Assembly: GCA_023443225.1 (NCBI GenBank)
Contig: JAEZVF010000074.1
Span: forward strand, 1-40,165
Direction: 5' to 3'
Origin: Bacillota bacterium
GTDB taxonomy: Bacteria; Bacillota; Clostridia; Lachnospirales; Lachnospiraceae
DNA: 40,165 bases
This document shows positions 24,735-33,369 of the stretch, in pieces (the stretch's first letter is position 1; every line of letters starts with the position of its first letter). The notes below the pieces were generated by a model that was not told the DNA's origin, did no database searches, and saw only the letters and a list, made by a program, of their open reading frames with translations. Position numbers and translations under genes: made by a program.

Positions 24735-25604
24735 ATGAGGGATTTTGTTATCACTGCTGATTCCAATTGTGATTTATTACCAGAATATATAAAAGAAAAA
24801 AACATTGGAATCATACCCCATTATTATGATATTGAAGGGATAACCTATGGAGATGAATTAAATTTAACACCAAAAGATTTCTATGATAAAATGAGAAATG
24901 GACTAATGCCTACCACAATGGCAAGTAATCCAGCTGTCATTCGAGAAACATTTCAAAAATTAGTCAGTGAGGGTTATGATGTTTTACATATCAGCTTTTC
25001 TTCCTCTTTAAGCGGAGGGCACAGCAATGTAGCTATGGGAGCTTTAGAAATCTGTGAAGAGAATCCGGAAGCTAAGATTATCGTGTTAGATTCCCTGAAT
25101 GTTTCCATGGGTGAAGGAATGGTTGTTATGAAGGCAGTAGAATTAAAAGAATCAGGCAAAAGCCTTGAAGAAACAGCCGCATGGATTGAAGAATATAAGA
25201 TGAACTTCTGTGTTCAATTTACGGTAGATGATTTATTCCACCTGCAGAGAGGCGGTAGAGTATCAAAAATGACTGCAATCATTGGAAGTATGATTAATGT
25301 AAAACCGATATTGGTAGTAAATAACGAAGGCGCCTTGGTATCTTCTTCTACGGCAAGGGGGCGAAAGAAATCCCTAAATACAATTGTAAGTAACATGGAA
25401 GCGCAAATGGGAAGATTTCGAGATGAGAACAATGTCATTTGTGTAGTTCATGGCGATGCGTTAGAAGATGCACAGTATGTTGCTAATTTAATCAAAGAAA
25501 GACTACATACCGATAATGTTTTGGTTAACACGATAAGCCCAAGCATTGGGGCACATTCCGGTCCTGGAGCGATTGGAATTTGTTATATGGGAGAAAACAG
25601 ATAA
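24735..25604 (+). CDS. DegV family fatty-acid-binding protein
   Basis: This 289-residue protein is a standard DegV: FVITADSNCDLLPEYIKEKN at the N-terminus, TMASNPAVIRETF, the SFSSSLSGGHSN motif, then DDLFHLQRGGRVSKMTA and a C-terminal SPSIGAHSGPGAIGICYMG. DegV/FakB-type proteins bind a fatty acid and present it to the FakA kinase, whose gene is not here. I chose ATG 24735 at about ten bases from GAGGAG; the GTG at 24717 is an alternative. Confidence 0.92.
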   Translation: MRDFVITADSNCDLLPEYIKEKNIGIIPHYYDIEGITYGDELNLTPKDFYDKMRNGLMPTTMASNPAVIRETFQKLVSEGYDVLHISFSSSLSGGHSNVAMGALEICEENPEAKIIVLDSLNVSMGEGMVVMKAVELKESGKSLEETAAWIEEYKMNFCVQFTVDDLFHLQRGGRVSKMTAIIGSMINVKPILVVNNEGALVSSSTARGRKKSLNTIVSNMEAQMGRFRDENNVICVVHGDALEDAQYVANLIKERLHTDNVLVNTISPSIGAHSGPGAIGICYMGENR

Positions 25605-25695
25605 AAAGATAAAATAGTAAATTAAGCATTTGCCAAACTCTATTTGATGTTCGCAAATGTATAAATAGTATAATGGAGGAAAGGAGTTTTGTAAT

Positions 25696-25845
25696 ATGCA
25701 ACAAGAAATAGATGAAATCAATAAGATAATTCATATTATATGTACGGAAGAAGAAAAGAATAAACTCTTATTAGAAACTTCCTCCTATCCATTGTACGAT
25801 TATCAATTTAATTTTATTATTAAGGATGAAGCCGCAAACCAATAA
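25696..25845 (+). CDS. Small 49-aa hypothetical protein
   Basis: The frame begins MQQEIDEINKIIHIICTEEE and ends YDYQFNFIIKDEAANQ. GGAGG and AAAGGAG lie shortly upstream and the stop codon sits inside a terminator hairpin, so it looks like a genuine short gene. It is acidic and soluble with no motif I recognise. Confidence 0.55.
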   Translation: MQQEIDEINKIIHIICTEEEKNKLLLETSSYPLYDYQFNFIIKDEAANQ

Positions 25846-25862
25846 ATGGTTGGCGGTTTTCG
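25830..25862 (+). terminator. Terminator overlapping the end of the 49-aa gene
   Basis: GCCGCAAACCA pairs with TGGTTGGCGG (one bulge) around ATAAA, followed by TTTTCG. Confidence 0.65.
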
Positions 25863-25897
25863 TCTTTCTACATTTAAAAATTTGAGAGGGTAACACT

Positions 25898-26007
25898 ATG
25901 AATTATTCTGATTTAGAATAACTTCAGTTAATTAATATCATGTAAAACGAAATGGATAAATTAATAATAAACATAGTATTGTGCCATACTAAAGAAAAAA
26001 TGAGGTG
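25898..26007 (+). pseudogene. Possible decayed short ORF upstream of ku
   Basis: After GAGAGGG an ATG starts MNYSDLE, then TAA, LQLINIM, TAA, and NEMDKLIINIVLCHTKEKMR before a final stop that overlaps the ku ribosome binding site. Both internal TAA codons are one change from CAA (Gln). It could equally be a 7-codon leader peptide. Confidence 0.25.
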
Positions 26008-26013
26008 ATTCGT

Positions 26014-26784
26014 ATGGCAGTTGCACACAAAAGTGCAATCAGTGTAGGTTTATTATATATTCCAGTTGGACTTTACAAAACAACTAGAGATGTTTCCATA
26101 TCATTTAATCAATTGTGCAAAGATACCCACGAAAGAATAAAATATAAAAAGATATGTCCATCTTGTAATAAAGAAGTTTCAACAGATGGAATTATAAAAG
26201 GGTATGAATATGAGAAGGATAAGTACGTTACTTTTACAGCAGATGAATTGGAAAAAATCAAAACGAAGAAAGACAAAACAATTCACATTGTACATTTTGC
26301 AAAACTATCCGATATTGACCAGATTTACTATGAAAAAAACTACTATATAGTACCGGATCCAGGTGCAGAAAAAGCTTGTGAATTATTAAGGCAGGCGATG
26401 CTTTCCCAGAAGAAAGTTGGCATTGCTAAAACAGTAATAGGTACAAATGAAAACTTAATCGTATTATACCCCACTACAGGTGGTATTATAGCAAAGACAT
26501 TATATTATCAATCTGAAATACAATCCGTTCCAATTGCAGTTACTAAGACATCCGTCACCAAAGATGAAATAGAAATGGCAAAGACAATGATAAATTCAAT
26601 GACATCTGTCTTTGATCCAAGTCTTTATCATGATGAGTATCAAGAAAGATTACGTACTGCAATAGAAACAAAAATAGCAGGAAAAGAAATTGTCTCTGCG
26701 GATGAGAATAAACCAAATAATGTAATTGACTTAATGGAAGCAATGAAAAAGACGGTTGAAATGTCAAAACGGGGAACTGCATAA
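26014..26784 (+). CDS. ku: Ku protein (non-homologous end joining)
   Basis: The 256-residue bacterial Ku starts AVAHKSAISVGLLYIPVGLYKTTRDVSISFNQLCKDTHERIKYKKICPSC and spans a single Ku core domain. A CPSC...C region and KTVIGTNENLIVLYP follow, and the tail is short (NVIDLMEAMKKTVEM). Ku homodimers ring broken DNA ends and recruit the ligase. ATG 26014 follows GAGGTGATTC; the upstream GTG frame start is less likely. Its stop overlaps the ligase start (TAATG), so the two are translationally coupled. Confidence 0.94.
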   Translation: MAVAHKSAISVGLLYIPVGLYKTTRDVSISFNQLCKDTHERIKYKKICPSCNKEVSTDGIIKGYEYEKDKYVTFTADELEKIKTKKDKTIHIVHFAKLSDIDQIYYEKNYYIVPDPGAEKACELLRQAMLSQKKVGIAKTVIGTNENLIVLYPTTGGIIAKTLYYQSEIQSVPIAVTKTSVTKDEIEMAKTMINSMTSVFDPSLYHDEYQERLRTAIETKIAGKEIVSADENKPNNVIDLMEAMKKTVEMSKRGTA

Positions 26785-27725
26785 TGGATATCTTTGACAC
26801 TAAGAATATACGTCCTATGCTAATTAGTGAAATGATGGAACCATTTGATTCCCCCGAATATATTTACGAAATTAAATGGGATGGAATCCGATGTGTATCC
26901 TATTTAGACAATAAAACGGAGATACAAAATAAGCGGAATAAAATTATGACAACCTTGTTCCCAGAGCTTTTAAATCTTCATAAACAAGTAAAAGAAAAAT
27001 GTATCCTGGACCATGAGCTAGTTGTCATAAAAAATGGGGTGCCGGATTTTTACGAGGTTCAAAAAAGAGCTTTAATGAGTAATCCATTTAAGATAAAACT
27101 TTCTGCTGATAAATATCCAGCTAGTATAATCGCATATGACATTTTATATTATAAAGATAAAGATATTACGATGCTACCATTAGTTGAGAGAAAGAAATAC
27201 CTGTCCGATGTCGTAAATGAGAGCTTGATTCTAACAGTGTCTAGGTATATTGAAAATGATGGTATAAAACTATTTGAACTCGTAAAAGAAAAAGGGTTAG
27301 AGGGCATTGTTGCAAAAAAGAAAAGCAGTATATATTGGCAGGGAAAGAAAACAAAAGACTGGATTAAGTGCAAAGTAATGTCAACCGATGACTGTGTGGT
27401 TTGTGGTTACATCAATAAAGAAAATAATATGACAAGTCTTGTTCTTGGGCAGTATGATGGAGAACAATTAGTTTATAAAGGACATGTGACTCTAGGGGTT
27501 AGTTTGAGGATACTCTTATCACAACCTGGGTTTACAAAGACTGGAATATGTCCGTTATCCATTCTTCCAAAAGGTAATGAAGAAGCAATCTGGTTGGAGC
27601 CTAATCTGGTATGCATCGTAGAGTCTATGCCAACGGAAAAGGAGAATTTTCGACAACCGGTTTTTAAAGGGTATCGTGATGATAAGAGTCCGAGAGAGTG
27701 TGTTGTGGGAAGAGTGGGGGGATAA
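26784..27725 (+). CDS. ligD: ATP-dependent DNA ligase (LigD-type ligase domain only)
   Basis: The 313-residue protein has the adenylation motif KWDG with nucleophile K31. Motifs III/IIIa follow (VIAYDILYYKDKDI), then motif IV (GLEGIVAKKKSS) and motif V (DWIKCKVMS). The C-terminal OB domain covers about residues 205-310. It lacks the polymerase and phosphoesterase domains of mycobacterial LigD. With Ku it forms a minimal NHEJ pair that could mend double-strand breaks in stationary cells or spores. Its stop is 3 bases from the end of the converging channel gene. Confidence 0.92.
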   Translation: MDIFDTKNIRPMLISEMMEPFDSPEYIYEIKWDGIRCVSYLDNKTEIQNKRNKIMTTLFPELLNLHKQVKEKCILDHELVVIKNGVPDFYEVQKRALMSNPFKIKLSADKYPASIIAYDILYYKDKDITMLPLVERKKYLSDVVNESLILTVSRYIENDGIKLFELVKEKGLEGIVAKKKSSIYWQGKKTKDWIKCKVMSTDDCVVCGYINKENNMTSLVLGQYDGEQLVYKGHVTLGVSLRILLSQPGFTKTGICPLSILPKGNEEAIWLEPNLVCIVESMPTEKENFRQPVFKGYRDDKSPRECVVGRVGG

Positions 27726-27727
27726 GT

Positions 27728-28489
27728 TTATTTCTTTCTTAATGATTTAAGAATTAAGCATATCTCCTCTATATTTTCGTCTGTTAGGTTGTCTACATTC
27801 TCAATCTGCTTTTGAAGACTATGTATCACTTCATATTTAGGAGATGCTTTAGGTTCTTTAGAAAAGAAATAAGAAGTGATAGTGCTAGTTAATGAACCAA
27901 TCAATCCTATTCCAGTGATCATTAGAATGACAGCGATTAATCGTCCTAGGGTAGTAGAGGGCGAGATATCACCGTAACCTACAGTAGTCGTAGTAACAAA
28001 AGCCCACCATAAGGCATCAGTGAATTTCATACTTTCGAATTGACTAATCCCAACAGCACCTAGACATATCAAAATTATTGTAATGAATAGGGAGTATTTG
28101 AATCCATTGGTATTTATGAATACTTTAATACGTACAGAGAAGTGCATGATATAAGCAATCAATTTAGATAATTTAAGGATCCTGCCAAATTTTGAAATCC
28201 TAGCTAGCCTAGCTAATTTAATTATACGGAACATTTTAAATAATGAGTTAAAAGGAATGATTGCTATAAGATCCAGAATGTTATCTTTAAAGAACTGCTT
28301 TTTATTTTCTGCAATAATTAACCGTATAATATAATCAGCAATGAATACAATCAGAATGGATGTATCTATTATATATAAGGTTGTATTTATGCCTTTAACA
28401 ATATCAATAACTGAAATTATAACTGCAAGTAATGCAAAAATACCCATTAGTGATTCGTATAATAATACTTTTTTACGCTGCATACCCAT
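27728..28489 (-). CDS. Voltage-gated-type potassium channel
   Basis: The 253-residue protein has six membrane segments. The S4-like helix (about residues 85-112) carries regularly spaced positive residues (MFRIIKLARLARISKFGRILKLSK). The pore loop holds the K+ filter TTVGYGD (168-174). A short cytosolic C-terminal coil follows. It is of prokaryotic Kv type, probably tetrameric in the plasma membrane. It has no RCK or cNMP domain, so gating is likely by voltage. No clear terminator separates it from the converging ligase gene. Confidence 0.92.
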   Translation of the reverse strand: MGMQRKKVLLYESLMGIFALLAVIISVIDIVKGINTTLYIIDTSILIVFIADYIIRLIIAENKKQFFKDNILDLIAIIPFNSLFKMFRIIKLARLARISKFGRILKLSKLIAYIMHFSVRIKVFINTNGFKYSLFITIILICLGAVGISQFESMKFTDALWWAFVTTTTVGYGDISPSTTLGRLIAVILMITGIGLIGSLTSTITSYFFSKEPKASPKYEVIHSLQKQIENVDNLTDENIEEICLILKSLRKK

Positions 28490-28715
28490 ACCTTTCTATC
28501 ATTGGTGTTCTGATACTGGAAGCTGTTTGCACCACATAAATCATACAATATATTCCTTTAAATTGTCTGTGAATTTATCCCCACCTACTACTGACTTGAA
28601 GATAAACGGTATTTACTGAGAAACTCAAAAGTGATAAAATTGTTGACTTTATATGTATACTATGTCATAATATATATGAACCACTGAACGTGCGAATGCA
28701 TTGTAGGTGGTGTTT

Positions 28716-29492
28716 TCATTTTGTTGGATAAATAACAAGACCATATTTTCTAGTGCTAGCCTTTTCATTAAGTACACCTTGTGAACTTAAGGTTGCCATT
28801 ACGCTTCCAACAAATGCATTGTCAATTAGTCTTCCTACGCGAGATGGAAGGTTTTCTTTTTGATATCTGGTTTTATAATACAAGTGAACAAAATAAGATA
28901 CAAAATCACATATCTGTATAAAATAAGATTCTTTTGAGTCTTTCTCAAGTATATCCTCTATAAGATTTTTTATTGGTTTATTAAATGAACCAGTATATTT
29001 AGAAGGTATTGGATTATATGCTCTAATAGCTCTAGCGGTTGTACGCATCGGTGCTAGCCTTCCCTTATCAGTGATAATTATATAATTCCATTCATCATTA
29101 CTTGCATTTTCTATCCTTTGAATGTTGTATTTGAGTGCATTTGCCAATACAGGATAATTAGGTTTTGAAATATTTGATTTATCAATTATGATATTAACAA
29201 TTGATACATCTAAATTTGTTATCATTTTTGTAAATTCACGTATAATTGATTTTTTCTGTTCACCAGTCCATTTATAGTTTCGATATGGTTCTTTATCGGT
29301 TAATAGATGTTTTGTATGCATTTCTTGTTTAATATGAAAACCATATAAATTCCTTAATTCTTTTCTAAATAAAATTATTTTATTATAATTCTCTTGCCAT
29401 GACTCTGCAGGCATATACAAACTTGTAAGTATAAAAGCTGTACTCGAACAAGTGTTTAATCCGTCATCTCCCGTTTCATCACAATATACAAT
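28716..29492 (-). pseudogene. DUF3800 protein lacking an ordinary start codon
   Basis: The body matches DUF3800 (RNase H-like fold): ...TAFILTSLYMPAESWQENYNKI, the middle VNIIIDKSN, and IQICDFVSYFVHLYYKT near the C-terminus. The conserved opening YIxDESGDDG is present as IVYCDETGDDG, but in front of it the frame has only ATT (29492) and then a TAA, with no ATG, GTG or TTG. The first usual start inside the frame is a TTG at 29420, which would drop the DE motif. Either it uses ATT or the start was lost by mutation. DUF3800 proteins often travel with mobile or defence loci. Confidence 0.6.
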
Positions 29493-29692
29493 TTATGTAC
29501 TTATAATAATTCCCTTCTTTCGTTTTTATTTCCACATTGATTTATATGTGGCCCTTTGGTGTAGTCAATACCTTATTTTTACAAGTGGTATCCATAATAT
29601 ATTGTATCTCCTATGTGTATCTCAATTGCAAAGGCGATAAGGAGATTATACCACAAAATTACAAATTATACCATGAATTAGAAACTTATTAA

Positions 29693-29803
29693 AATGTCAG
29701 AGACAATACTATCACATCTTTAGAAGTAGCAGAACTGATGGGGAAAGAGCATAAGAATATTTTAAGTGATATTAGAAATTATGTATCGATTGAACTTTTA
29801 TAA
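29693..29803 (+). pseudogene. Fragment of a phage Rha-family regulatory protein
   Basis: The frame reads NTITSLEVAELMGKEHKNILSDIR before a stop. This is the conserved N-terminal Rha/antirepressor motif (S-x-EVAE-x-GK-H-x-x-x-x-x-DI). It has no start codon or ribosome binding site, and the following bases only weakly resemble the rest of the domain. It is a scrap of an old prophage. Confidence 0.6.
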
Positions 29804-29845
29804 AAAAGAAGGAACAAGAACCTTTGTGACTTAATATAGATAAAG

Positions 29846-29879
29846 AATAAAAAATAAGCCCTTACCGGGTAGGGGCTTT
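29846..29879 (-). terminator. Terminator of the Ig-like protein gene
   Basis: On the minus strand AAGCCCCTAC pairs with GTAAGGGCTT (one wobble), followed by ATTTTTTATT. It lies 8 bases beyond the stop codon. Confidence 0.8.
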
Positions 29880-29886
29880 GATTTAT

Positions 29887-30603
29887 TTACTTAAGCTGAT
29901 CTAAGTCAGTAGAATATCCAGTAAGTATGATTTCCTCTGTCTTTTTATCCAGCATGACAACTTTTGTTAATACGTCTTTCTTACCTATCAAATACTGATA
30001 AGTGTCACCGTAAACATATAGTGATAATGCAACAAATGCGTCTGTATCAGTGAATTTGTTTTTATCTACATAGACATTAAAAGTCTTTAAATCATCGCTA
30101 TAATTAACCTCAAATGCTATATCGCTTAATAATTTATCCATATTATCTTTGTAGGCGCTTAATAATCTCAAATTATTGTCCGCACTAATATTATAAGATA
30201 GTCCCCCGGTAACGGAAGCATTAATATCTTTAGCATTATTATCAGTAGCAATAGCATTTAAATCGATTGTATTCGAATTTAAATAGAAAGATGAAACCGA
30301 AATGTTTATATCACCATTCACTTTTACGCTACAATTATATTTCTTTTTGTTTACGGTTGCAGTTATTACGGCACTTCCGCCGGAAATTCCCTCAACCTTC
30401 CCTTTTGATGTTACTGTTGCTACATCTTTATCACTGCTTGTCCACTTTACAGATTTAGATGTGCCAGTGATTTTTAATGTAGTGGTTCCTCCAACGTCTA
30501 AAGTAATGCTTTTCTTATTGATCTTTACCGCAGCGCTAGCGGTAGTTGGCACTGATGCAAAACATAGCACTGCAATTAATAGTAATGATATAATTTTCTT
30601 CAT
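29887..30603 (-). CDS. Secreted protein with a bacterial Ig-like (Big_2) domain
   Basis: The 238-residue protein has a signal peptide (MKKIISLLLIAVLCFASVP, cleavage likely after TASA near residue 24). A Big_2 domain follows (about residues 26-97: ITLDVGGTTTLKITG, VKWTSSDKDVATVTSKGKVEGISGGSAVITAT). The remaining 140 residues, rich in Asn and Asp, match no family I know. There is no anchor motif, so it is probably released or loosely wall-associated. AAGGAGG precedes the ATG. Confidence 0.88.
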   Translation of the reverse strand: MKKIISLLLIAVLCFASVPTTASAAVKINKKSITLDVGGTTTLKITGTSKSVKWTSSDKDVATVTSKGKVEGISGGSAVITATVNKKKYNCSVKVNGDINISVSSFYLNSNTIDLNAIATDNNAKDINASVTGGLSYNISADNNLRLLSAYKDNMDKLLSDIAFEVNYSDDLKTFNVYVDKNKFTDTDAFVALSLYVYGDTYQYLIGKKDVLTKVVMLDKKTEEIILTGYSTDLDQLK

Positions 30604-30706
30604 GATATAACCTCCTTGGTATATTGTTTTCCCTACAAGGTTAATTTATCCCATTTGCCAATAAAATACAAGGGTTATTTGCAAAAATGAACTTATATTT
30701 ATGCAT

Positions 30707-30738
30707 CAAAAAATCCATGCTCATTTTGACGCATGGAC
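30707..30738 (-). terminator. Terminator downstream of the tRNA-Thr/Pro pair
   Basis: On the minus strand TCCATGC pairs with GCATGGA around GTCAAAATGA and is followed by TTTTTTGA. Confidence 0.75.
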
Positions 30739-30823
30739 TAATTTTGTAATCTCATAGAAAAACTCATAGAAATTATTTGATCTTAAGTTTAATAAAAACG
30801 CTGTAACACTTGATAATACACTA

Positions 30824-30896
30824 AGCTGGAAATCGGATTTGAACCGACGACCCCTTCATTACGAGTGAAGTGCTCTACCGACTGAGCCATTCCAGC
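30824..30896 (-). tRNA. tRNA-Thr (CGT)
   Basis: The minus-strand cloverleaf has acceptor GCTGGAA/TTCCAGC, D arm GCTCAGTCGGTAGAGC, anticodon arm CTTCA-CTCGTAA-TGAAG and T arm with GGTTCAAATCC. The anticodon is CGT with U33. CCA is not encoded. Confidence 0.93.
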
Positions 30897-30900
30897 AAAA

Positions 30901-30974
30901 TCGAGGTGACGGGATTCGAACCCACGGCCTCTGCGTCCCGAACGCAGCGCTCTACCAATCTGAGCCACACCTCG
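30901..30974 (-). tRNA. tRNA-Pro (CGG)
   Basis: The minus-strand cloverleaf has acceptor CGAGGTG/CACCTCG, D arm GCTCAGATTGGTAGAGC, anticodon arm CTGCG-TTCGGGA-CGCAG and T arm GTGGGTTCGAATCCCG. The anticodon is CGG with U33. CCA is not encoded. It lies upstream of tRNA-Thr in one transcript. Confidence 0.93.
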
Positions 30975-31164
30975 CAAGCCTGGCTATTCTGCCTTTGCTC
31001 TTGCCAAATTATTATCCTACATTTGATATAAAAAGTCAAGATATTAATTATAAAAATGGTAACAATTATACCAACAATTAATACTATTTTGGCAAAGAAA
31101 AGATTAATGATTAAACTAGGCAAATCCATAAAAATTAAGTATTTGTAACGTATACTTAACATTG

Positions 31165-31788
31165 CTACTTATTCTTATAATAAAAGATTGCAATCTGTGT
31201 ACGGTCTCGTAAAGATAACTTTTCCAATATCAAGCTTATGTAATTTCGAACCGTACCTTCGCTTAAGAATAAGAGGTCTGAAATTTCTTTGTTGGAAAGA
31301 CCATCTGCAATCTTGCATATGATCTCATATTCTTTTTCCGTGATTCCCATTGCAGAATAGTTTGCAGCAGGATTCGATTGATGTAAAAGATTGGGTAGCT
31401 TTGTAATAATCTCATTTCCATAGACATTCTGACCTTTATAAACAGCATGCAGTGCGGAAACGATACTGTCAAAATCCTGTTTTAGCATGTATCCCTTTGC
31501 GCCGATGTTAAGTGCTTTGATAATATAATCGTCATCCAAGAAGGTGGTAAGATATAGAATTTTAGCATCTTTATACTTACTTAATATTATTTCTCCAGCC
31601 TCTAATCCCGTCATTACATCCATACGGATGTCCATCAAGAGGACATCAGGCCTTAATTCTTCAAAGAGTTGAACCCCTTCCGCACCATTGTTACCTGTTC
31701 CGATAACCGTAATCTCTGGATCAGAATTCAGTATGATTTTTAAGGAAGAGCACACAAGTTTATCATCATCAATAATCAGAACATTCAT
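31165..31788 (-). CDS. NarL/FixJ-type response regulator
   Basis: The 207-residue regulator has a receiver domain (residues 1-120) with the acidic pocket IDDDK, phospho-acceptor D53 (LLMDIRMD), conserved Thr in LYLTTF and Lys in MLKQDF. The LuxR-type helix-turn-helix is at about 142-200 (ITEKEYEIICKIADGLSNKEISDLLFLSEGTVRNYISLILEKL). It forms an operon with the kinase immediately upstream and probably controls the divergent ABC exporter. Confidence 0.93.
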   Translation of the reverse strand: MNVLIIDDDKLVCSSLKIILNSDPEITVIGTGNNGAEGVQLFEELRPDVLLMDIRMDVMTGLEAGEIILSKYKDAKILYLTTFLDDDYIIKALNIGAKGYMLKQDFDSIVSALHAVYKGQNVYGNEIITKLPNLLHQSNPAANYSAMGITEKEYEIICKIADGLSNKEISDLLFLSEGTVRNYISLILEKLSLRDRTQIAIFYYKNK

Positions 31789-31838
31789 ATTTTTTCTCCA
31801 TTCCTGCGAATACGCATTTGAAGTTTGTGTCGAGGTTT

Positions 31839-32942
31839 TTAAATTCTGTCTTTTGGTATGGTAATGAATATTTTAAAACCTTTATCTAGGGTGATATTAA
31901 TATTACCCTGAAACGCTTTTACACGATCAGAAATATTCTGAAGCCCGATACCGTCGTTATTGAGTTGATTTTGAATCAGTTTACTTAATTTTATACGCTT
32001 TGATTCTCCCATAGTACCATTATCCAAGATAATTAATTGATACAATGCAGGATGTTCCCGTAGAGATATGGATACTTTTGTTGCGTTGGAATGCTTAATA
32101 ATATTTGCAAGGGCTTCTTTTACAATTGCAATCAGAGAATATTTCAGTTTAATATCTGGATTAGATTTCATGTCATATTCAAACGTAATTGCACAAAAAG
32201 TAAATTCTTTTGTTAAGGAATCTATACTGGTATATAAATCTATGGATTCTGCATGCATGTTATGAATACTCTGACGAATGCTGTCCATACCGCCGGAGAT
32301 AGATTCTTTTAATGAGGTAAGTCCATCCTGAATGTCCTCGTCTTTTGTAATCGTCAGTAGTGCTCCAATTTGCAGGAGTGAACGGGATAAAAGATGCCCA
32401 ATATTATCATGAATATCTTTGGAGATACGATTTCTCTCATTTAATGTAGCTACATTTATCTCATAATCTTGATTTTCCATGATGCTTTGATTCTTTTCTT
32501 CCTGCAGGATTGATAGTTCCTTCGATGTATCTCTTAATTCATTGTATTCATCCTGCATTCGGATAGAAGAAATAGTTTTATTTTTAAATATCCAAGCCAA
32601 TATGATAAATACAAAGCTAAAGGCTATCACACTTATATTGAATTGTGAGAAATTAAGAAAAAGGGGAAACAACCCTAAAAAACCCAAAACTTGATAGTCA
32701 TATAAAGCAATATCATATAAGATCAATGGTAAAAAAATGAAACAGTCTGGAATCAACTGACAGCATGCAATATAGATAAGATAAAAGCCTAGTTTGAATT
32801 TACGGTTTTCCAGACATGTGCTTAAGCAGGATAGCAGGATGGCAATGATTACAGGTACTACTGCATATTCGGATTTGACCTCTAGTAGATATAAAGTAAA
32901 GCAGCATATGAAAAGTAATACTTTATCCTGAATTTCTAACAT
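31839..32942 (-). CDS. Sensor histidine kinase (HisKA_3 family)
   Basis: The 367-residue kinase has an N-terminal membrane region of several helices (about residues 7-118) with almost no extracellular loop, a feature of intramembrane-sensing kinases. A coiled linker follows. The HisKA_3 dimerisation helix carries H178 in NERNRISKDIHDNIGHLLSRSL. The ATPase domain shows VKEALANIIKHSNATKVSI (N box), LDNGTMG and GIGLQNISDRVKAFQGN (G box). AGGAGGCA precedes the start. It is the partner of the response regulator 50 bases downstream. Confidence 0.93.
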   Translation of the reverse strand: MLEIQDKVLLFICCFTLYLLEVKSEYAVVPVIIAILLSCLSTCLENRKFKLGFYLIYIACCQLIPDCFIFLPLILYDIALYDYQVLGFLGLFPLFLNFSQFNISVIAFSFVFIILAWIFKNKTISSIRMQDEYNELRDTSKELSILQEEKNQSIMENQDYEINVATLNERNRISKDIHDNIGHLLSRSLLQIGALLTITKDEDIQDGLTSLKESISGGMDSIRQSIHNMHAESIDLYTSIDSLTKEFTFCAITFEYDMKSNPDIKLKYSLIAIVKEALANIIKHSNATKVSISLREHPALYQLIILDNGTMGESKRIKLSKLIQNQLNNDGIGLQNISDRVKAFQGNINITLDKGFKIFITIPKDRI

Positions 32943-33369
32943 AAGTGCCTCCTATTCCTTGTTCGGCTACGTCTTGATTTGTTACAATAATAACAAATCT
33001 TTCCTAAGAAATCAATTCTGGATTATAAATTTTGATTACTATTATTGATTATAACAAAAGCCCAATCGAGTCTATGAAATATAGATATTCATTGGCTTTG
33101 TTATTTGAGGCTTTAGATACCCTAATTAATATTCATTATATACAAATCTCTAGAGAATTTGATATAATTGGAATAAGTGCCAAGTATTAAAAACAAATCA
33201 TAAACGCAGTTAACAAAATTACGTATAAAATTGACATTTGACTTTTGACATTTGTCATAACAAATGGTGACGAAATTCACTGGGTTAAGATGGAAAGATA
33301 AGTTATAGTAAGATAGCACAAGTGAATTTAATAAAAGGTAGGGCGAAAAAGGTTTTTGGAGGGTAGAAG
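32943..33369. other. Intergenic control region between the two-component and ABC operons
   Basis: No gene is visible in these 427 bases. A long imperfect hairpin (33054-33103; AACAAAAGCCCAAT with ATTGGCTTTGTT) and the repeat-rich segment at 33231-33266 lie here. The segment includes two TTGACATTTG copies 14 bases apart. Confidence 0.45.
33231..33266 (+). promoter_or_regulatory. Candidate operator/promoter of the ABC exporter operon
   Basis: TTGACATTTG occurs twice (33231 and 33245). The second copy leads into the perfect inverted repeat CATTTGT-CATA-ACAAATG (33249-33266). It is a plausible binding site for the neighbouring response regulator. I cannot place a convincing -10 box. Confidence 0.4.

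Noticed and set aside
25028..25044. ATGTAGCTATGGGAGC inside the degV gene, similar to an operator half
   Set aside because: It matches only one half of the palindrome and is within coding sequence; chance is the simplest explanation.
32444..32455. Perfect palindrome ATGTAGCTACAT resembling the hcp operator
   Set aside because: It lies deep inside the histidine kinase coding sequence, lacks the TATA/TATG centre, and has no promoter at the 29.5-bp distance.
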